Shown piece after piece: positions 59,631 through 64,000 of a stretch of DNA of 64,000 bases (positions within the stretch are counted from its first letter, which is position 1; the number at the start of each line of letters is the position of its first letter). Source of the stretch: Effrenium voratum (Eukaryota > Sar > Dinophyceae > Suessiales > Symbiodiniaceae); the NCBI GenBank assembly GCA_963377175.1, contig CAUJNA010000855.1, positions 62,001-126,000 of the forward strand, read 5' to 3'. Below the pieces are notes generated by a model. That model was not told where the DNA came from. It saw nothing but the letters and a program-made list of their open reading frames with translations, and made no database searches. The translations under genes and the position numbers were made by a program.

Positions 59631-60161
59631 ATGACAATCGCGACCACATTCGCCATTGGTGAGGTTCAGACCAGCCCCAAGGGAGCCAAGTCGGCACCCT
59701 TGAGGAGCGAGGGGAAGCACATCGTCTGGCAGTCCCAGTGGACCAGCATTGTCTGGGAGCCCAGCAACTTCGATAAGGACCAAGGGCCTCGGCAGAACGT
59801 CTGCTTTGCGACGGAAAGAGATTCAGAGGCGTGGGCTGCTTGGGAGGACTTTGAGAAGCGATGCGTTGACGAGCTGACGAAACGATGGGGGTCCGACGTG
59901 CAGGACAGATGGCAGAGCTGCCTCAAAGAGTCCCGACAGGGCGCCACGTTCCTGAAGTGCAAGCTGGACTCGCGGAACGTCCGCTTTTGGGACGCTGACG
60001 GCAACAAGATCCAGAGACCGGAGACTTTGGCCGGCTGCGAGTGCAAGGCCAACGTCGAAGCCCGGCAGGTCTGGATCATGGGCAAGCAGTGCGGCTTGGT
60101 CCTTGACGTCCGCGACCTGCAGGTGAAGCTGGGCACGGGCGGCGGCTCCTGCCCGTTCTGA
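59631..60161 (+). CDS. Viral protein, candidate ssDNA-binding protein
   Basis: 176 residues from Met at 59631 (MTIATTFAIGEVQTSPKGAK); the upstream extension to 59520 is not protein-like. It contains a mixed alpha/beta middle (VCFATERDSEAWAAWEDF, then KRCVDELTKRW), a block FLKCKLDSRNVRFWDADGNK, and a C-terminal CKANVEARQVWIMGKQCGLV-type strand pattern. The last part recalls small ssDNA-binding proteins of large DNA viruses, in which a Trp-x-x-Gly strand precedes a beta segment. The position beside the replication gene agrees. This is a structural impression, not a firm match; I would otherwise call it unknown. Confidence 0.4.
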   Translation: MTIATTFAIGEVQTSPKGAKSAPLRSEGKHIVWQSQWTSIVWEPSNFDKDQGPRQNVCFATERDSEAWAAWEDFEKRCVDELTKRWGSDVQDRWQSCLKESRQGATFLKCKLDSRNVRFWDADGNKIQRPETLAGCECKANVEARQVWIMGKQCGLVLDVRDLQVKLGTGGGSCPF

Positions 60162-60730
60162 ACAGGCGTTCTTGCGGAAAAAAAGGCGTTTTTGCGTTTT
60201 CTGAAAATTTCGTTTTTGCACGTTTTTCACGCATGGATTTTCTTGCCGTGACACGTCTCTTTTTGCACGTGACGTTGGTTGTGGACTTGAGGGAAAGGGA
60301 CGTGCTGCAGCCCCTTTTTTTTTGGAGGGCGCTTCTGGGGGGGGGTCTGGGGGGCAGCGAGGCTGTTCGCCGGGAGCCTGGCTGCGCTGTGACCCTCCGC
60401 CCTAAATGGCAAGCCGTTTTTGTCCCCTTAACCCGCTCATCCTTGTTTTCATCGAGACCTTGATGTCTGAGGTTGAACCCCGTGACTTTGAGAGACCGTG
60501 ACCTTGAGCCGGCCGCAACCTCGGAGAGTTGAAGGGGAGCCAGGGCACTTAGGGCACTTGGGTCCTTGTCCGTGCGGTTGGGGTGCCTTCTTTCTTTTGT
60601 TTTTGAAGAAGAAGAATCAACTGAACAATACAAGCAAAAAAAACGTACCAAATACGGAACCCATCACAGATGCCACCAAAAAACGGAGCCCGTAAAAAAA
60701 AGAAAAAAGAAAAACTACCCCCTCTCCCCG
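60162..60730. other. T-rich spacer after the last viral gene
   Basis: It starts with three spaced runs of GCGTTTTTGCG-type bases (60180-60240) similar to the TTTTTGCACGG bases before the twin hairpins, then G-rich and A-rich runs. No gene is recognised. Confidence 0.45.
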
Positions 60731-60895
60731 GCCCCGGTCCTTCCAAGTGGGTGCTCTACCCCCTCTCCCCGGCCCCGGTCCCGCCCTAGGTGCCCTAGGT
60801 GCCCAAGGTGCCCTAGCCCTGGGTGCCCTGCCCCCTCTCCCCGGCCCCGGCCCCCCCAAGTGCCCTACACTGGTGCCCTGCCCCCTCTCCTTTTT
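60731..60895. repeat. CCCTCTCCCCGGCCCCGG repeats
   Basis: CCCTCTCCCCGGCCCCGG occurs at about 60720, 60760 and 60831, interleaved with GTGCCCTAGGTGCCC-type decamers. Low-complexity sequence, no gene. Confidence 0.75.
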
Positions 60896-61150
60896 CAATG
60901 GTCTGCCCAACGGGCCCGGGTGGATTCGTTTTTCAATGGTTTGCCCAACGGGTCTGGAGGGGGTTTCGGATTTTGTTGCAATGGTCTGCCCAACGGGCCC
61001 GGGAGGATTCGTTTTTCAATGGTTCGACCAACGGGTCTGGAGGGGTTTCGGTTTTTTTCAATGGTCTGCCCAACGGGTCTGGAGGGGTTTCGTTTTTCAA
61101 TGGCCCAACGGGCCCGGGGGGATTCGTTTTTCAATGGTTCGCCCAACGGG
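60896..61150. repeat. Tandem array, about 40-bp unit, seven copies
   Basis: CAATGGtcTGCCCAACGGG begins at about 60896, 60936, 60979, 61017, 61059, 61098 and 61132, with alternating CCCGGG and TCTGGAGGGG tails. One unit lacks six bases. Frames through it are repeat by-products. Confidence 0.85.
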
Positions 61151-61935
61151 TCGCACCTAGGGCGCTTCGGGTGGGATCTGCCCCGGCGCCGGGGACCCTG
61201 CCAGGGGGGCACTTCTGGCGGGACCCAGCCCCGGCTCAGGTCGGTCACATCCTGGCCAAGAGGAGCCTGGCAATTCAGGTCCTGGTTGAGAGGATCCGGC
61301 AGGGCCTAGGGCGACTCAGGCTCCTGGTCTCGGAGATGCAGGGCCCCTGATGTGGGATTGGTGCGGGGCTTGTCGGCTTGTTGGACGCATTGTTGGCTTG
61401 TTGGACGCATTGTATCGGCGGCTTTGTTGGCTCAGGCGGCTACATCCTGCTCCTGGAGAAGCCTTTTTGCAGGGCCCTAACGCGGGGTTGGTGGGAGGCT
61501 TGTCGGCTTGTTGGATTGCCGTGCATGCTGAGGCGGCTACATCGCAACATCCTGCTCTGGCGGACCAGGCCAGCCCATGTCTGTCGTGTTGTGACACTTG
61601 ATCGTTGCGTGAGCCTGTGAGCGTGAGCCTTTGTTATCGTGAGCCTTCGTTGTGCCACGACCAAATGTTGCAGCTCATCCAAAACGGTATGGGCTTCGAT
61701 TTGATGACCGTGCCCAAATGCGAATCCAAACGGTCGATGATCCCCGTTGGGTTTCGTTTCTACCACCAAATGATGCCTCACGAGCCTGTGCATTGACGAT
61801 TGGGATCGCAGCATTTTTGCTTCCAAGATTTTGTTTTAGCTTCTTGTCATCCCTACATCATCGGTCGGGTGGACCCTCCGCATCCTGCGGCAGCGGTGGA
61901 GGAGGTGCTCGACAGTGGTGCCTCCAGCTTCACCT
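61151..61935. other. No recognisable gene; short direct repeats
   Basis: It contains GGCTTGTTGGACGCATTGTT twice in tandem (about 61375 and 61395), related GGCTTGTCGGCTTGTTGG phrases and GTGAGCCTTtGTT repeats near 61620. Frames are under 130 codons and show no motif. Confidence 0.45.
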
Positions 61936-62245
61936 TTGAGGCTGGCAGTGGAGGCGGCACTGATGCTGGTGAGGTTGGCAGGGCTGGCAATGGAGGCGGC
62001 GACGAGGCTGGTGAGGCTGGCAATGGAGGCGGCGACGAGGCTGGTGAGGCTGGCAATGGAGGCGGCGACGAGGCCGAGGGTGACGAAATGGAGGCGAGGC
62101 CGAGGGTGACGAGGCCGAGGGTGACGAGGCTGGCAATGGAGGCGGCGACGAGGCCGAGGGTGACGAGGCCGAGGGTGACGAGGCTGGCAATGGAGGCGGC
62201 AACGAGGCTGGTGAGGCTGGCAATGGAGGCGGCAACAAGGCCATC
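61936..62245. repeat. GGCAATGGAGGCGGCGACGA minisatellite
   Basis: A 33-bp unit (GAGGCTGGCAATGGAGGCGG then CGACGAGGCTGGT) is repeated three times from about 61985, then mixes with a GAGGCCGAGGGTGAC unit to 62245. In one frame it reads as Gly/Glu/Ala repeats, but no protein context supports coding. Confidence 0.8.
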
Positions 62246-62545
62246 CCCGTGGTCCTTGGCGACCAGCCGGGGGGGCGAGAAGAGGAGGCCGCAGGCTGTC
62301 GGCGACACCGCGTTGCTACCAGTTTTTCCTTTTTTTGGACATTTGCTTGCCCTGTGGACCCTGCGGACCAAACTTCCTCTGCGCTTGCCTGCCCTGAGGA
62401 CAATGGAGATGCAGCCCATAGCCCAGATCTGCTGCGACCGAAGTCCGCGGCGGAGCAATTTCAGGCGTCGTGTTCCACACCCTTCTCCCTCCCCCTTTTT
62501 GTCATTGTTCCCTTTTTCGGTCTCCCTCCCTTTTTCTTCACCCTG

Positions 62546-63362
62546 GAGTTGCAACAGGCAACCATCGGCGGGGACGAGGCTGCCAACCGGCTGAGCGAGT
62601 TTTTGCTGCAGCAGGCCCCCACCGACCTCAATCGGATTCAAGTGCTGGAGGCTTGGCGCGGCAGAAGGTTCCTGGCAGTTTCTAGACCTGTCCACCCCGT
62701 CGGAATTTCATCTTCTATTGGCAGTTGAGGAAGCGCCGGCAGATGTGGTCATGCAGGACCCCCCGGCCCGCTCCCAAGCGCCCCAGGAGGAACTATCTCG
62801 AGGAAGCAACCCGAGCGCTCACTGGCTCGTCTGTGGGTGTCCGCGAGGTGCAGGAGGAGAAGAGCCTTTGCATCTCCAAGGTGCTGTACGAGCCCATCAA
62901 CCGCGAGGCCATCGAAGAGCTGGCGGAGACCAGGGCGGCGGCCCAGCTGGGGCTCGCACAGACTTGGCAATCCGGGACAAAGACGCACTGGGGTTGGTGG
63001 CTTCAACCTACAAGGAGAGCGCTGCTGCCCAAGCTCTGTTTGACCGTCCCGGGCGGCTGTATACCGGGCACCACAACAATCTGTAAAAGGGTTTGGTGCA
63101 GGAGCTCAAGAAGTTGGAGATGCAGGACCAGGACAACAGCGATGCCATCGACAAGCTTTTGAAGAGGATAGGCATGTTCCCGATCCTGCCGACCGTTTTC
63201 GACGGGCTCGACAAACTGGGCATTGACTCATACAGAGCCCGTGCTGGGCAAGACGGAGGCCAGAACGGTCACACCTTCGTTGCCCACAAGTACTGCGGCA
63301 GGTACATCGTGAAGCTCCGTCCCAGCGGTTCCTTTGTCGGCCCCGCGGAGTCGGAGCCGTAG
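62546..63362 (+). pseudogene. Broken gene of unknown function
   Basis: Successive frames give a continuous protein-like reading. LQQATIGGDEAANRLSEFLL is in the 62249 frame to about 62700. KRPRRNYLEEATRALTGSSV, reaching EELAETRAAAQLGLAQ, is in the 62725 frame. Then IRDKDALGLVASTYKESAA to GHHNNL-stop, and after that in-frame stop at 63084 LVQELKKLEMQDQDNSDAID through GSFVGPAESEP. That is two frameshifts and one stop. No family was recognised. Its composition is similar to the viral genes, so it may be a decayed outer viral gene. Confidence 0.35.
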
Positions 63363-63720
63363 ATCTTTTCCTTTTCGCATGCCTTTTAATTTTGTAGCCC
63401 GGAGAGGACAGTGCAATCACTCCAGGCAGCTGCGTGAGCCCACGAGTTTGTCCTAGGTCCGATGGAAGTTCTTTTTCATGTTGGTCGAGGGGTTCACGCA
63501 TGCTCAGTACAAGTCACAGAATGCGGACCTTTGTCGGCCCCGTGGAGTCGGAGCCGTTGATATTTTTGCATGCCTTTTGATTTTGTAGCCCGGAGAGGAC
63601 AGTGCAAATCACTCCAGGCAGCTACGTGAGCCCACGAGTTTGTCATTGGTCCGATGGAAGTTCTTTTTCATGTTTGTCAAGGGGTTCACGCATGCTCAAT
63701 ACGGGTCACAGAGTGCGGAG
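63331..63720. repeat. Tandem duplication, 197-bp period
   Basis: CCTTTGTCGGCCCCG begins copy 1 at 63331 and copy 2 at 63528. Both contain TTTTGTAGCCCGGAGAGGAC and GGTTCACGCATGCTCA and end near TCACAGA-TGCGGA, with about ten small differences. Copy 1 includes the last codons of the broken gene before it. The remaining bases to 64000 hold no gene I can recognise. Confidence 0.85.
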
Positions 63721-64000
63721 TGTACAGGGCGGGGGTCACCACCACCGCTCTACAGGCATTTCCTGTTGCGCGCGCCGTGAAAAAAAACATAAGAGCACTT
63801 GGAGCACCTTGGACAGTCAGTGCATTTTTTCGGAAAACCCGGAGCGCTGCCAGGTCTACACAAAGCTTCGGTCGGATACTCGACTGCTCCCGGTTGTTCT
63901 CAGGGCACACAGGGCACCTAGGGCACCTGTGACGATCCAAGGCATTCCGATCCAGAAGGAGCCCTGACCTAGAGGCGGAAAACAGCAGGTTTTGTGTGTC

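Larger units (their letters stand above)
48981..60161. mobile_element. Integrated Polinton-like virus (PLV-type endogenous viral element)
   Basis: Eight or nine genes form a coherent virion and replication set: packaging ATPase, penton, three small virion-type genes and major capsid protein on the plus strand; methyltransferase and a polymerase/helicase protein on the minus strand; and a possible ssDNA-binding protein on the plus strand. The block is visibly richer in G and C than its flanks, has tight spacing, and all frames but one are intact. No integrase or terminal inverted repeat was found, so the outer limits are those of the first and last recognised genes. The gene set fits the Polinton-like virus/adintovirus/virophage assemblage; the precise group is not determined. 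Confidence 0.85.

Noticed and set aside
48981..60161. Bacterial or phage contamination as source of the GC-rich block
   Set aside because: The gene set (A32 ATPase, penton, double jelly-roll capsid) is that of eukaryotic preplasmiviricots, and it is continuous with leader-bearing dinoflagellate DNA in the sequence given.

Overview
The window is dinoflagellate nuclear DNA. The key evidence is a copy of the dinoflagellate spliced-leader exon (DinoSL) at 26845-26865 followed directly by two shortened relict copies, a known signature of trans-spliced mRNAs that were reverse transcribed and reinserted. The retroelement types also fit: non-LTR elements carrying a cytosine methyltransferase, degenerate tyrosine-recombinase (DIRS-like) elements, and Ty1/copia. 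No ordinary host gene, tRNA, rRNA or CRISPR array was recognised. Everything that can be identified belongs to mobile elements or to an integrated virus.

Left part (1-26.6 kb). A tyrosine-recombinase fragment (4-1021) is followed by an array of about 80-bp repeats (1846-2665) and a pair of direct repeats (2671-2993 and 3424-3680). A minus-strand DIRS-like RT/RNase H pseudogene runs from 24.5 kb to 3.7 kb. It is split by a complete Ty1/copia element (4613-23343) with 151-bp LTRs that differ at one base and a 5-bp target duplication, AAAGC. That copia element is itself split inside its RNase H domain by a non-LTR element, LINE-1 (10441-21886), with a 16-bp target duplication and an A-rich tail. 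A second DIRS-like RT/RNase H pseudogene lies head to head on the plus strand (24429-26396).

Middle (26.4-48.8 kb). LINE-2 (26845 to about 37146) starts exactly at the spliced leader. Like LINE-1 it encodes a C5-cytosine methyltransferase, an ORF1-like region, a coiled coil, an NPGP motif, an endonuclease, a reverse transcriptase with YADN in place of YADD, and RNase H. A repeat of about 200 bp occurs on both sides of it. From 38 to 47.8 kb there are only degraded pieces: a LINE RT fragment, a tyrosine-recombinase gene with a C-terminal Cys/His module, a gag-like gene with CCCH fingers, and a methyltransferase-like/RT pseudogene. A foldback array of a 12-bp unit (48388-48701) sits just left of the next block.

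Viral block (about 49.0-60.2 kb). This is a GC-rich, mostly intact gene set of a Polinton-like virus (PLV) or related preplasmiviricot: A32-type packaging ATPase, penton (minor capsid) protein, a basic AT-hook protein, two unknown virion-type genes, the double jelly-roll major capsid protein, a DNA cytosine methyltransferase, an unusual replication protein joining OTU-like, HNH, family-B polymerase-like and superfamily-1 helicase regions, and a possible ssDNA-binding protein. Several genes share a TATA/TAAAG motif touching the start codon. Twin covarying hairpins precede the capsid gene, and iteron-like repeats fill the gap between the divergent replication genes. The last 4 kb is minisatellite-rich with one broken unknown gene.

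Frameshifts are very common in the retroelements and nearly absent in the viral block. Some could be assembly indels, but their uneven distribution argues for real decay of the retroelements and a recent arrival of the virus.
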